Shown in pieces: positions 1-8,966 of a stretch of 64,000 nt of DNA. The notes below the pieces were generated by a model. That model was not told where the DNA came from and made no database searches. It saw nothing but the letters and a program-made list of their open reading frames with translations. This stretch comes from Turritopsis dohrnii. Taxonomy: Eukaryota > Cnidaria > Hydrozoa > Anthoathecata > Oceaniidae. Both the position numbers and the translations under genes were made by a program. Within the stretch, counting starts at the first letter, position 1. The number at the start of each line of letters is the position of its first letter. Location: assembly GCA_027922465.2 (NCBI GenBank), contig BQMF02000054.1, positions 310,001 to 374,000 on the forward strand, written 5' to 3'.

Positions 1-20
1 CCCTCTAGATCCGCCGCTGG
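1..20 (-). repeat. End of a CAGTGG-type inverted-repeat element, cut by the window start
   Basis: The reverse complement of these bases reads CAGCGGCGGATCTAGAGGG. This closely resembles the terminal repeat CAGTGGTGGATCTAGAGG of the intact TTAA-flanked element at 62612-62776. Only one end is visible, so its extent is unknown. The Polinton begins 28 bases further on. Confidence 0.45.
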
Positions 21-41
21 CTTTGAACTTCGGATAAATCT

Positions 42-47
42 TATCTA
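42..47. repeat. Target-site duplication of the Polinton, left copy (TATCTA)
   Basis: The six bases TATCTA directly before the inverted repeat are repeated directly after the other end at 22248-22253. A 6-bp duplication is the known signature of Polinton integration, so both outer borders are fixed to the base. Confidence 0.9.
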
Positions 48-184
48 AGTAGTAGGAAAAGGGGGGTTTTGCGCCACTTGACACACCTCCATACACACCC
101 CTATACAAGGTTCGTTTTTTCATTGCACACCCCTATACACACCCCTATAGGAAAAGGGGGGTTTTGCGCCACTTCACACACTCC
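48..184 (+). repeat. Left terminal inverted repeat of the Polinton, 137 bp
   Basis: Reading inwards, this is identical to the reverse complement of 22111-22247 as far as I can align by eye. It starts AG as Polinton ends usually do. It contains a nested duplication: a block starting TAGGAAAAGGGGGG and running through GCGCCACTT occurs at about 53-79 and again at about 148-175. The space between is filled with repeats of the type ACACACCCCTATAC. Confidence 0.93.
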
Positions 185-314
185 AAAACACACCTTTGTA
201 TAAACTCCAATACACACCCTCAAAATTCCAGAGTTTTGCATCACTATAAATGCAACATTACAGAAATTTTTTTCACTTGAGTTTTTTCATTGAAGCTGAG
301 TTAAGATAAAAAAC
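185..314 (+). promoter_or_regulatory. Left-end upstream region with a motif shared with the central repeats
   Basis: Between the terminal repeat and the first gene there are more ACACACCC-type repeats. At about 221-248 there is a CAAAATTCCAGAGTTTTGCA block followed by TCACTATA. Its reverse complement (TATAGTGATGCAAAACTCTG) is the core of the 62-bp repeats at 5475-5800. The shared block sits upstream of gene starts in both places, which suggests a common control element. This is an inference from position only. Confidence 0.45.
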
Positions 315-929
315 ATGGAGGTAGGACAAGCTGATCTGATTGCTGCAGAAAAACAACGTTACTCTACAAAATGGTATTACAAAAGTTTATCAAATGAGAA
401 AGTAGTATATGCTCGAGAGGAAGATCCTGTTGATACGATGATTGTACGTTGTCTTTATCCAAACTTGAAAGAACATAATAAAGTATTTGGTTTAAAAGGT
501 GTTTTACAGCTGCATCTATTGTTGGTGGCTATCTTAAAACTATTAAACAGGAACTTAAAAGAATTGGAAAGACGAATTCGATTTGTTAAAAAAGAGGATT
601 GGGATCAAGTAAAGGAACTCTTCACGTTACTCGGAAAAGACGCAAAGACTCTTCAAATATCCAGTAGCGAGAATGGCACACAATTTATCAAACTAACTTT
701 GAATGATATAATCATTTGCATCAAGCTAACAATCAAAGCAGATTTTCCGCAAATCATCCTGACCAATCTTGATGAGAATGAGAAATTTATTACATCTGCG
801 TACTTGTTTATTGGCGAAGGGATCACATTGTTGAAATATTTGAATACTCGATTTCAATTTCATCCTTCAGAATTACTGAAATTCAACGAGAAAAAAAGAA
901 CTGAACTTGCAACAGATAACTTTTTTTGA
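315..929 (+). CDS. Unrecognised 204-aa Polinton protein
   Basis: This is an intact frame of 204 codons with an ATG start, placed alone next to the left terminal repeat and converging on the polymerase gene, whose stop lies about 50 bp beyond. I do not recognise the family. The protein is mixed alpha/beta in look, lysine-rich, with a leucine-rich stretch around residues 65-85 (LQLHLLLVAILKLL) and isoleucine-rich strands at about 125-160. There is no signal peptide, zinc ligand cluster or nucleotide-binding motif that I can see. Many Polintons carry accessory genes near their ends, and this is a candidate. Coding potential is supported by length in an AT-rich sequence and by the tidy spacing to the next gene. 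Confidence 0.7.
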   Translation: MEVGQADLIAAEKQRYSTKWYYKSLSNEKVVYAREEDPVDTMIVRCLYPNLKEHNKVFGLKGVLQLHLLLVAILKLLNRNLKELERRIRFVKKEDWDQVKELFTLLGKDAKTLQISSSENGTQFIKLTLNDIIICIKLTIKADFPQIILTNLDENEKFITSAYLFIGEGITLLKYLNTRFQFHPSELLKFNEKKRTELATDNFF

Positions 930-980
930 TTATGTACATATTATTTACAAATATAGAAAATAGTCATTAAATATTGTCTT

Positions 981-3900
981 TCATCTTGTTTTATAATGAC
1001 CATATGGAACTGAACTAACTCCATCCTCCAACAGATAGCGTTTATCATCATACGCTGACAATGTCGTTTTGTTTTGACAAATAGTGAAAATTTGATGTTT
1101 GTGTGATCTTATACCATTCATTTTATGCATGTATTTCACATTTCCAAACAAGCAATCATAGTAATCCTGATGTGTTATGTATTTTTTGATGACGTATTTT
1201 TTCACACCTTTTGCTTTCGTCATTGTTTTGTTGTCAAATTCCAACGAATACATTTTTGCTCGTAAACCAATAAACTCACGCATCAACGATCCATTCAATT
1301 CGTCTTTCATCTTCCCAATCACCTTCTTGTTTTTCACAGAGAAACATTTGTGATCCTTTGGATAGCCACTAAAATCAAACAAATCTTGCTCTTTCAACAT
1401 ATCAGCATACAAATCATCAGTTTGAATTCGATAAGCGAGTGAATCTGTGTCAGTAAACAACAGTTTCGATTGATCGTCAGGATATTTCACTTTAACATAT
1501 TGATAATGAAATCGATACATTAACACTTTACTCAAATCCAAAACAGCCAGGCCAGTATAAATTGGTCGATTTAATATTAAATTGGCTTTCACACGTTCAA
1601 CTGCTACCAAATTCTCATGAAAAATTTTAAATGACTTAAACGTTGGTTGTGCAGCTAGTTTTTTCAACTGATGATCTTGCTTCACTAAATCTACAACACG
1701 ACGATTACGTAAATTCTCCATAGTCTTCCCAAACATGGAATTGTTCATTAACTTAAAAAAGTCTTTCTCAAATTCGTTTCTAGCAGCTGTACGTTTAGCC
1801 GTATTGAAATCAATGTACCTTTTCAACCATGGTGATTGATGAAATGTTAAAATACGATGAATTTTCGTGATCTTTAATCCCAATTCCACATACAACTGCA
1901 AATTCCGATAATGAACGATATACTTTTCTTTGTTGTTTACATTCGGGATCAGTTTCGGTACCGTTTCTTTTATTGTTGGTTTAATCGGACCAATAAACGG
2001 ATCTTGTTCATTCACTTTTCTCAATTGATTGATTGATTTTCGTTCTTGCTCTTCTAAAATCTCCAGCTGTTTCGTTGATAACATCTCCGGCTTGACAGTC
2101 ATTCGCTCAGGTGCCAACGGATAATCACTGTGAGCATCATGTAATTCCTCGGGATATTCCAAATCTACTTCCAAAATATATCCCTGATCACTGTCCTCTT
2201 TCACATTCTGCCAATCTAAACTTTCAATTTCTCCCTCTGTCATCCACGTAAATCCTCCAGTCGGTAAGTGCTGACACATAGCCCATCCATATAAATTATT
2301 GGCATCCCAATAAATCAAGTGTTCGTTTGGTTTACTGGAATCATAATTCGGAAGCTCGGGAAGATTCGCATGTGCAAAACGATGACTGATGACAGCCACA
2401 CCTCCACGAATACCACTTTCGATGAATAAATGCATATCAATGTCGGTCAACAATCCCAATTGAATGTTGGTCATTTTCAAAGCAGCTTGCCAAGCCAATC
2501 CAGGTGATGTAAAACAATGCGCAGGATCCAAGTTATAATACGTCATACACATGTCTCTGAACGCTTCAAACACGTCAGCAAGAAGGAGAACGTCTGTCAA
2601 GAGATATATGTTATGATAATCATGCATATCACGACATTCAAACTTTTCGAAAACGTTTTGTGCATGATCATAATCCTCATCACTTATCCCTTCTTCTGTC
2701 AAACTACTATAAAAATGTTCTTTGTCAGGTAATTTGTCGTCCTCCATTTTTTCCCACGAATCCATGTATTCGTACGGATAGACACCTTTACGTGTAAGAA
2801 GTGCTAATTGTTCATTAACGGCTTCTTTCATTTCCTCATCGAGTTGCGGTGTTGTGTAAGGATTATTTCTATAATCGTATTGTTCTTCTTCACCATCATC
2901 ATCACCGTCATCGTCCTCATCATCATCTTGAGTTTTAACATTATCTTCACTTTCATCATTTTGCGCTTCATGAAACTGCTGATTAGCTATGGAAACTAAG
3001 TTTTCTAAAATTTCCTGATCTAACGCATCATTCAGTTCCACTTCAACAACTTTCGAGTTTGATGAATTTTGCATGCCAGTATTTCGTGAAGATAATGCGT
3101 CTCGTACGTCATTTTCAAGGAATTTTCTTGTTTCGGGATAATTACTCAAGTTGTCTACTAATTTTGATAATGATGTCTGCATAAACTGACAACTATCAAT
3201 AAACGTGACACCTCCAACACTAAATGACGTATACTTTTCATCTGTATTCGGAATACATGATACATCACCATGACGAGGTTTTACAGCACTGAGGATGAGA
3301 TGAGCATCATAATTTTTCAGATTGTGAATTACACAAGGTATTTTCACACGTTTAGGATCGATACGGTATTGTAAATTACATCTCATGTGAGCAGTCCCTC
3401 TAAATTTTCCAGTGAGATGACAATGATCGCGAGCTTTCTTTTCATCAGATTTAATTTCTTTTTGACACAAATAACAAGTGGTGCATCTATTGTGTGCTCT
3501 CCATTGCTCAGGTGTCAATCTTTCCATCGGTATCTTTTTTCGTAGGATTTGGCGTATTTCTGTAGCTTGAAGTTGCACCGTATCCAGAAAGTGCTCTGCA
3601 GCATTTTTTCCACAATACAACTTTGGAGATTCATAAAATCGTTTATCTGTACACACAGTATGTAACGCATAACCACACGCTTCATGTGTTTGATGTTTTT
3701 CCGTCCATGGCATATCATCGTTTTGTTGTTGTTGTTCACATTTTACCAACAAACTTTCAAAATCAGCATACATGACAAAGGGTAATCGTAACTGATACTC
3801 AATCTTTGTAAATTTGATAATGTCTTTCCCACTTCCCTGTACTGGTACTGACACTTTTTGTGCTCCATGTAACTGACATCGTTCAAGATGACGATCAAGT

Positions 3901-4790
3901 ACTTCTTGCGTTTGACAAGCATGTGTGCAATATGAACAAATAAACTTTTTGGCTTTGTGTTTGTTAATTTGTGAGCCAACCAATGCACTTAGATTTCGGA
4001 TCAGTACATAATGTCCCTTTTCACCTTCCGCATAATACAACAAATCCACATGACGATTGGAAACGATATTATTGCTAATGCGAAGCGGAAACACGACTTT
4101 CTCCTCAAAACCATTTTTGAACGTTCCACTTTCTCAATGTCCTTGATTGACACTGGATAGTCGATATCATTCATGTCCAATTCTTTCTCATATGCTGTAT
4201 ATTTAGATACACGATTAGCGTGATTTTCTCGATTCTGAGGATGTAACTTTGCAAGAATGCACCATAAGAAGCACTTTTCATCGATGTTTTTAATATTAAG
4301 AACAGCTCTCTTTGATTTAAGATGCTTTGGTAATGGTAACCATGAAGATGCTCTCAATGGATCATAATGAACAATGCCTATAGGAAGAACAAGAAGAATT
4401 ACTTATCTATCGAATAACACACTAAACATCATAAGATTGAAATGTACCTAAATCAACATGCATTAAATGATGAACAACCCATCCACTACCATTCCTTTGA
4501 AATTCATCGATTTGTTGCATCAACTGTGCGTGAGCTGTATTGATATGTGAATCCAAGTCATCACCGTTCAATGCTGTGAAGACTTCTGATCGAAATATGA
4601 CCGGCGGATCTGTAAGATCGGTTTTATCTTTCGCTTGACAAAATACCAACTTTAACGTGTAATAATACTTGATGCCTTTCGTGCGTTGAATTTCTCCATG
4701 AATGATTGGATTGAAGGTTTTCATGACGCTTAGAAGACGATTGAGCAAGTCTTGATGGTTACTTTTATCCAAATCTTTTCGATATGTCAT
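981..4790 (-). CDS. POLB: Protein-primed DNA polymerase B (pPolB), with one intron and one frameshift
   Basis: This is the replicative polymerase that lets Polintons copy themselves. The main frame (981-4094 and a little upstream) shows exonuclease motifs YADFES near residue 111, NLKNYDAHL near 260 and YLLTDVLLLADVFE near 500. It also shows polymerase motifs WDANNLYGW near 600, NNSMFGKT near 784 and FTDTDS near 882. A C2H2-like finger (CSYC...HLERC) and a CxxC/HxHxxC cluster precede the core, and an Asp/Glu-rich insert lies near residue 400. The N-terminal part lies upstream in two pieces: an exon starting at ATG 4790 and ending at 4448, then, after a 70-bp intron, sequence from 4377. That piece and the main frame are in different frames and must switch between about 4107 and 4130, where the main frame has a stop just upstream. 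A one-base deletion explains it. I saw no classical slippery heptamer. Confidence 0.93.
4378..4447 (-). other. Small GT-AG intron inside the polymerase gene
   Basis: The 70-bp segment begins GTACAT and ends CCTATAG on the coding strand. Removing it joins a frame ending in a His-Val-Asp-Leu context to one beginning Ile-Val-His-Tyr through a split glycine codon. This restores the conserved region around DPLRASS. The phase and both splice sites fit. Confidence 0.75.
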
Positions 4791-5360
4791 AGCTGTTCAA
4801 AATTTTTCAGTAACAGGAAGATGCGATTGCATGTTTCACATTTGTGATGATTATCGTTCGATACAACATCACAAACTAACGGTTCACTCTCCAACACCAT
4901 GTCTCCATCAGTTTCTTGAAACAGCTTCTCCAATTCAGACTCCAAAATCATCTCTCCATCCGTTTCTTGAAACAACTTCTCTAACTCTTCTTCTTCATTT
5001 TTTTCTTCAACAACATAACAATCAGGTGATGATGTTTGAAAATCAACTGGACAAACACTATCCAATAGAAATTCATCAATATCGAATGAATTATCGATAA
5101 CATCATTATTCATTGGCATGTTTTTAAAGAGGTCTTTTAACACTTTATCTACGTCAATGTTCTAAAAGAAATGATATATAATATAATTTTATAAAAGTGG
5201 GAAAGTTTTATGAAAGATTATAAGGAATTAAAAAAGTAGAAAAGGTTTTTATAAAATTGAAGAGCGCTACCTCAGTATCATGTTCAATTGCAATGTGTTC
5301 ATTACACATTTCTTCATTAACAAATTCCATTCCACAAACATAGCATTGAATAGCAGCCAT
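4787..5360 (-). CDS. Small spliced zinc-finger protein upstream of pPolB
   Basis: Two exons, 5271-5360 and 4787-5161, joined across a 109-bp GT-AG intron give a 154-aa protein in one phase. Exon 1 carries a C2H2-like finger (CYVCGMEF...H....EH). Exon 2 carries an acidic region with a perfect-looking internal duplication of a 17-residue unit around EKLFQETDG, then CETC near the end. The stop codon overlaps the polymerase start as ATGA (4787-4790). It could be a separate protein or the original N-terminus of the polymerase, since in related elements a finger often leads the polymerase. I see no splice that would fuse the two. Function is unknown; nucleic-acid binding is a guess from the finger. 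Confidence 0.6.
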
Positions 5361-5474
5361 CTTTATTATAATCTGAAACGAGATGTTACTCACTTGAAAT
5401 ATTTCAAGAAATGAGAGACACTATAAATGTATTGACTTGTTTTATACACTAGTTTGTTGATTCATGTACAGCAC

Positions 5475-5800
5475 TCTGAATTATGATTGGTTCCTGACTC
5501 AGGGTGTGTACAGGAGTGTGTATAGTGATGCAAAATTCTGAATTTTGATTGGTTCCTGACTCAAGGTGTGTATCGGTGTGTGTACAGTGATGCAAAATTC
5601 TGAATTTTGTACAACACTCTGAATTATGATTGGTTCCTGACTCAGGGTGTGTACAGGAGTGTGTATAGTGATGCAAAATTCTGAATTTTAATTGGTTCCT
5701 GACTCAAGGTGTGTATCGGTGTGTGTATAGTGATGCAAAACTCTGAATTTTGATTGGTTCCTGACTCGAGGTGTGTATAGGGGTGTGTATTTTCCTACAT
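5475..5800. repeat. Five 62-bp repeats in the divergent promoter region
   Basis: Units start CTGAATT at about 5475, 5538, 5618, 5681 and 5743. Each runs through GATTGGTTCCTGACTC, a GGTGTGTA block and TATAGTGATGCAAAA. Units 1-2 and 3-4 form a higher-order pair about 143 bp apart. The last unit ends in GTGTGTATAGGGGTGTGTAT and TTTCCTAC, as in the terminal repeats. The array lies between the minus-strand zinc-finger/polymerase genes and the plus-strand ATPase/capsid block, so it probably carries the control signals for both. Confidence 0.85.
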
Positions 5801-5905
5801 TGAGTTGTTTTATACACTAGTTTATTGATTGATGTAATAAGTACCGAAATATAATCTATTTCTTTTTGAAATTCACTCATGTGTGTCAGTTGAATATTAA
5901 CCATC

Positions 5906-6550
5906 ATGGAGATAACACTAAAACATCCATTTAGTATGCTAGTCGCTGGAGGTCGACAAGTTGGAAAAACAGAATTTACAAAAAATTTATTACGTCATGC
6001 TAATCAATTAATTAGTCCTTCACCACAAAGAATCGTATGGTGCTATGCAAAACATCAACCTGAATTATATCAAACACTTATGAAAATCAACACGAATATC
6101 GAATATGTTGAGGGAATTCCTTCACAACTTCAACATATGTTTGATCATAACCAAAGAAACTTGATCATATTGGATGACATGATGGATGAAGCAAACGAAG
6201 ACAAACGCGTTTCACAACTATTCACTCGAGGTCGCCATGACAATATGTCTGTTATATTTCTCACACAAAATCTATTTCATAAACAACAGAGAAACATCAG
6301 TTTAAACTCAGATTACATGGTGATTTTCAAAAATGCTCGAGACAAATCACAAATTTTGCATCTAGCTAAGCAATTCATGCCCACAAATTCGAAATTTCTT
6401 ATATGGGCTTACAAAGACGCAACACAGCTAGCATTTTCTTATTTACTTCTTGATCTAACACCGACTATGAATGACAAATATCGAGTGAGAACAAACATTT
6501 TTCCACATCAAAAACCACAGTTTGTGTACATTCCTAATAAAATGCTATAA
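5906..6550 (+). CDS. ATP: Packaging ATPase (FtsK/HerA, A32-like)
   Basis: This 214-aa protein belongs to the A32-like genome-packaging ATPases of Polintons and large DNA viruses. The Walker A motif is GGRQVGKTEF near residues 14-23, and the Walker B motif is NLIILDDMMDE near 88-98. A sensor-like Thr-Gln-Asn (FLTQNLF) follows near 125. The length is typical for the family. The ATG at 5906 is the first after the repeat array and fits the conserved start just before the FSMLVAGG strand. It opens the plus-strand virion block, and the next gene starts 10 bp after its stop. Its expected role is to pump element DNA into capsids. Confidence 0.93.
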   Translation: MEITLKHPFSMLVAGGRQVGKTEFTKNLLRHANQLISPSPQRIVWCYAKHQPELYQTLMKINTNIEYVEGIPSQLQHMFDHNQRNLIILDDMMDEANEDKRVSQLFTRGRHDNMSVIFLTQNLFHKQQRNISLNSDYMVIFKNARDKSQILHLAKQFMPTNSKFLIWAYKDATQLAFSYLLLDLTPTMNDKYRVRTNIFPHQKPQFVYIPNKML

Positions 6551-6559
6551 CTGTCATTC

Positions 6560-6922
6560 ATGAATTCATTTCATGCTAGAACTTCAACGTGCACGGTCGA
6601 TATGACTAAACGCATTACAAAAAATTTGGAACTGTTAAAAGCACTAAAACATTGTACCGGTGCCGAACAGAAACAATTTCTAAGAACTGCTCGACCTGAA
6701 TTGATAAACACCATTTGTGATTGTGTTCACAACGTTTTGCAAGGAAACGTACCCATTACAGATCAACAGAAAAAGAAACTACAATTGAAGAAGAAAGTAC
6801 TCAGGGAATTGGTTAAAAGAAAGAATAAAACAGCTCAGAGAAAGAAATTGTTAGTACAACACGGTAACGGTTTCTTATCAAACATCCTTGGTACTGTTAT
6901 TAACGCATTAGCTACTTTGTGA
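6560..6922 (+). CDS. Small basic protein with a hydrophobic glycine-led C-terminus, virion-like
   Basis: This 120-aa protein has a helical N-terminal half, a lysine-rich central stretch around residues 72-100 (QQKKKLQLKKKVLREL...), and a C-terminal segment GNGFLSNILGTVINALATL that could form an amphipathic or membrane-active helix. Similar short proteins with a Gly-Phe-Leu led tail recur next to the ATPase in animal Polintons and adintoviruses. They have been compared with adenovirus minor proteins such as pX or pVI; I rely on family memory for that. It lies 10 bp after the ATPase and 2 bp before the next frame. An alternative start is the Met at about 6602. Its exact role is unknown. Confidence 0.7.
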   Translation: MNSFHARTSTCTVDMTKRITKNLELLKALKHCTGAEQKQFLRTARPELINTICDCVHNVLQGNVPITDQQKKKLQLKKKVLRELVKRKNKTAQRKKLLVQHGNGFLSNILGTVINALATL

Positions 6923-6923
6923 A

Positions 6924-7589
6924 ATGAATGTTGGAAAAAAACATGTCGTCATCTCTCAAGAAGAATACGAACATCTCAAAAACGCAAAAGTTAGTATAAA
7001 TCAACCAACACAAACTGACATGCATAAATCTGAAATGGAAATGAAAAATGTTTGGCAACGTGATATGCCTATTGATGAAAAAATTCGCTTGTTTACCGAG
7101 GAATTAAACAATTTCAAAAGTCGTTATGAAGAACTGATCAATCCTAAACCCATTGAAGTTGTTATGAAGACGAAAACGGAACAACCTAATGAAATTTTAG
7201 TAAAGACTGAAGAACGAGATTTATTGAAACCAAAGAAAGTGGAACAAGATGTTATCATCGAATCTCTTCCCAAAACCATAAAAAACGATGGTAAACGATT
7301 ACTGAGTTATTTGAAATCACATCCGGATGTTGTTCGCTGGAATGACAATGGCGAAATTGTATTTTATAATAACGTTATTCATGGTACTGACATAGCAGAT
7401 CTGTTACGTTATGCATTATCAAACAGAAAGTTTGTAAACCTTCCAGTAAATCATAAAACAATATTTCGTCAAGTGTTAAGTGATTCGTCAGTTCCCAAAA
7501 CATGGATTAAAAACAAAGATTCGATAGATTATATAAAAGAAACTCCCAAGAAAAGACAAAAAACAATGAACTGGCTCTCTTCCACTTAA
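6924..7589 (+). CDS. Conserved Polinton protein with N-terminal coiled coil, 221 aa
   Basis: The N-terminal half is charged and helical: residues 1-75 contain EEYEHLKN and DEKIRLFTEELNNFKSRYEEL. The C-terminal half has a compact domain from about residue 110 (SLPKTIKNDGKRLLSYLKSHPDVVRW) to about 200. This arrangement, with the LP-K....LL..L..P..V.W pattern followed by a short strand and an xxDLLRYAL helix, recurs in animal Polinton proteins placed between the ATPase and integrase. A capsid or assembly role is often assumed because of its location, but none is shown here. The frame is intact and begins 2 bp after the preceding gene. Confidence 0.75.
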   Translation: MNVGKKHVVISQEEYEHLKNAKVSINQPTQTDMHKSEMEMKNVWQRDMPIDEKIRLFTEELNNFKSRYEELINPKPIEVVMKTKTEQPNEILVKTEERDLLKPKKVEQDVIIESLPKTIKNDGKRLLSYLKSHPDVVRWNDNGEIVFYNNVIHGTDIADLLRYALSNRKFVNLPVNHKTIFRQVLSDSSVPKTWIKNKDSIDYIKETPKKRQKTMNWLSST

Positions 7590-7856
7590 TTTGTAATACA
7601 TTTGTTTTTGTTTGACTGATTAATTTACGAAGTACTTTGAAATATTATGGATGGTTTCATTACGAAAAAGATAATAAAAATTCAGTCCAACAAAAACAAT
7701 ATAAATTGAACTGATTGTAAATATGAATTCATTTATTGTCTGACTGCATTTCAAGAATGTCATCCTTAAAACTTCGCTTACGAAACTTATTAAAACGTTG
7801 TCGATGTATCATTGCATGTTGTGCTTCTGAAATTATTATCAGAGATAGTCAGATTG
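7590..7856 (+). promoter_or_regulatory. 267-bp gap before the integrase, the only large gap in the virion block
   Basis: The other genes of this block abut or overlap, so this gap may hold a separate promoter for the integrase and capsid genes. A short Arg/Cys-rich frame starts at ATG 7757 and runs 51 codons into the integrase start in another frame. I treat it as chance. I see no repeat of the 62-bp type here. Confidence 0.35.
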
Positions 7857-8966
7857 ATGGCAAGCCAAAAAACTCAGTCAGACAGAAAAGAATACATTGA
7901 TCATGTACTACAAAAATTGTATTTTTCTCTTGACTCACCATCTGCATATGCAAGTAAAGAAAAATTAATTCGAGAAGCTAAGAAGAAAACTCTCACACGA
8001 AATGAAGTTGAGCATTGGTTGCAAAAACAGTTATCTTACACTTTACATAAACCTGTACAATTAAATTTCCTTACACGACCTGTGGTTGTGTATGATATTG
8101 ATGAACAATGGCAACTTGATTTGGTTGATTTATCCAAACTTTCAAAATACAATACTGGATACAAGTATCTCTTAGTATGTATTGATGTCCTCAGTAAATA
8201 CTCATGGATAGAGCCGCTGAAGACAAAAACAGGAAAAGAACTCAAAGAAGCTATTCAAAAAATATTTCTACGTGATAAACGCCAACCGAAAATGATTCAC
8301 ACTGATAAGGGCACTGAATTCCTGAATTCTTTAGTTAAAGGAATGTTAAAACAAAAAAATATTAAATTGTTTACAACTAACAGCGAAAGAAAAGCCAGTG
8401 TTGTTGAGCGTCTTAATCGAACGATGAAGGGGATCATGTTTAAATATTTCACAAACGAAAACACAAGAAAATATATCAATGTCTTACCTGATCTTGTAAA
8501 AAGGTATAATAGTTCGTATCATCGATCAATAAAAATGTGTCCAATAGATGTAAACAAAGACAATGCTTCTCAAGTGTGGATTAACTTGTACGAGGGTCGT
8601 CTACAACCAACGATTAAAAATCAAAAGCAGTTGAAAATTAGCGATACAGTTCGGATTAGTGTAGAAAAAGCACCCTTTCAAAAACGATATGAAGAATTGT
8701 GGACAGAAGAGATTTTTATTATATCTCACAAGGTCAATGGTAATCCCATCACTTACAAATTGAAAGATCAATCTGGTGAAGCTATAAAAGGTACATTTTA
8801 TTATCAAGAACTTCAAAAGGTGATTGAACCTTCAACGTATCGCATTGAGAAAATCATTCGTAAAAAAAGAACGGCTGACGGTAAACTATTATATTACGTC
8901 AAGTGGAAAGGATATTCAGATAAATTCAATAGTTTTGTGACTGCTGAGGATTTGAAGAAATTATGA
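7857..8966 (+). CDS. INT: Retroviral-type integrase with C-terminal chromodomain
   Basis: Starting at ATG 7857 the protein is 369 aa. The open frame extends further upstream only through a TTG. The DDE catalytic core is visible: Asp in QLDLVDLSK, Asp in IHTDKGTEF, and Glu in ASVVERLNRTMK. An SH3-like DNA-binding part (SDTVRISVEKAPF) follows. The C-terminus is a chromodomain (YRIEKIIRKKR...YYVKWKGYSDKFNSF). Such domains in Polinton and Ty3/Gypsy integrases are thought to steer insertion toward particular histone marks. The protein should bind the terminal repeats and insert the element with a 6-bp duplication, in agreement with the TATCTA seen here. Its stop overlaps the next start by 4 bp (ATGA at 8963). 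Confidence 0.96.
   Translation: MASQKTQSDRKEYIDHVLQKLYFSLDSPSAYASKEKLIREAKKKTLTRNEVEHWLQKQLSYTLHKPVQLNFLTRPVVVYDIDEQWQLDLVDLSKLSKYNTGYKYLLVCIDVLSKYSWIEPLKTKTGKELKEAIQKIFLRDKRQPKMIHTDKGTEFLNSLVKGMLKQKNIKLFTTNSERKASVVERLNRTMKGIMFKYFTNENTRKYINVLPDLVKRYNSSYHRSIKMCPIDVNKDNASQVWINLYEGRLQPTIKNQKQLKISDTVRISVEKAPFQKRYEELWTEEIFIISHKVNGNPITYKLKDQSGEAIKGTFYYQELQKVIEPSTYRIEKIIRKKRTADGKLLYYVKWKGYSDKFNSFVTAEDLKKL

Noticed and set aside
4107..4130. Programmed -1 frameshift signal in the polymerase
   Set aside because: The direction fits, but I find no proper slippery heptamer or clear downstream structure, so a simple indel is preferred.
7757..7914. Arg/Cys-rich 51-codon frame before the integrase
   Set aside because: It overlaps the integrase start in another frame and shows no conserved pattern.
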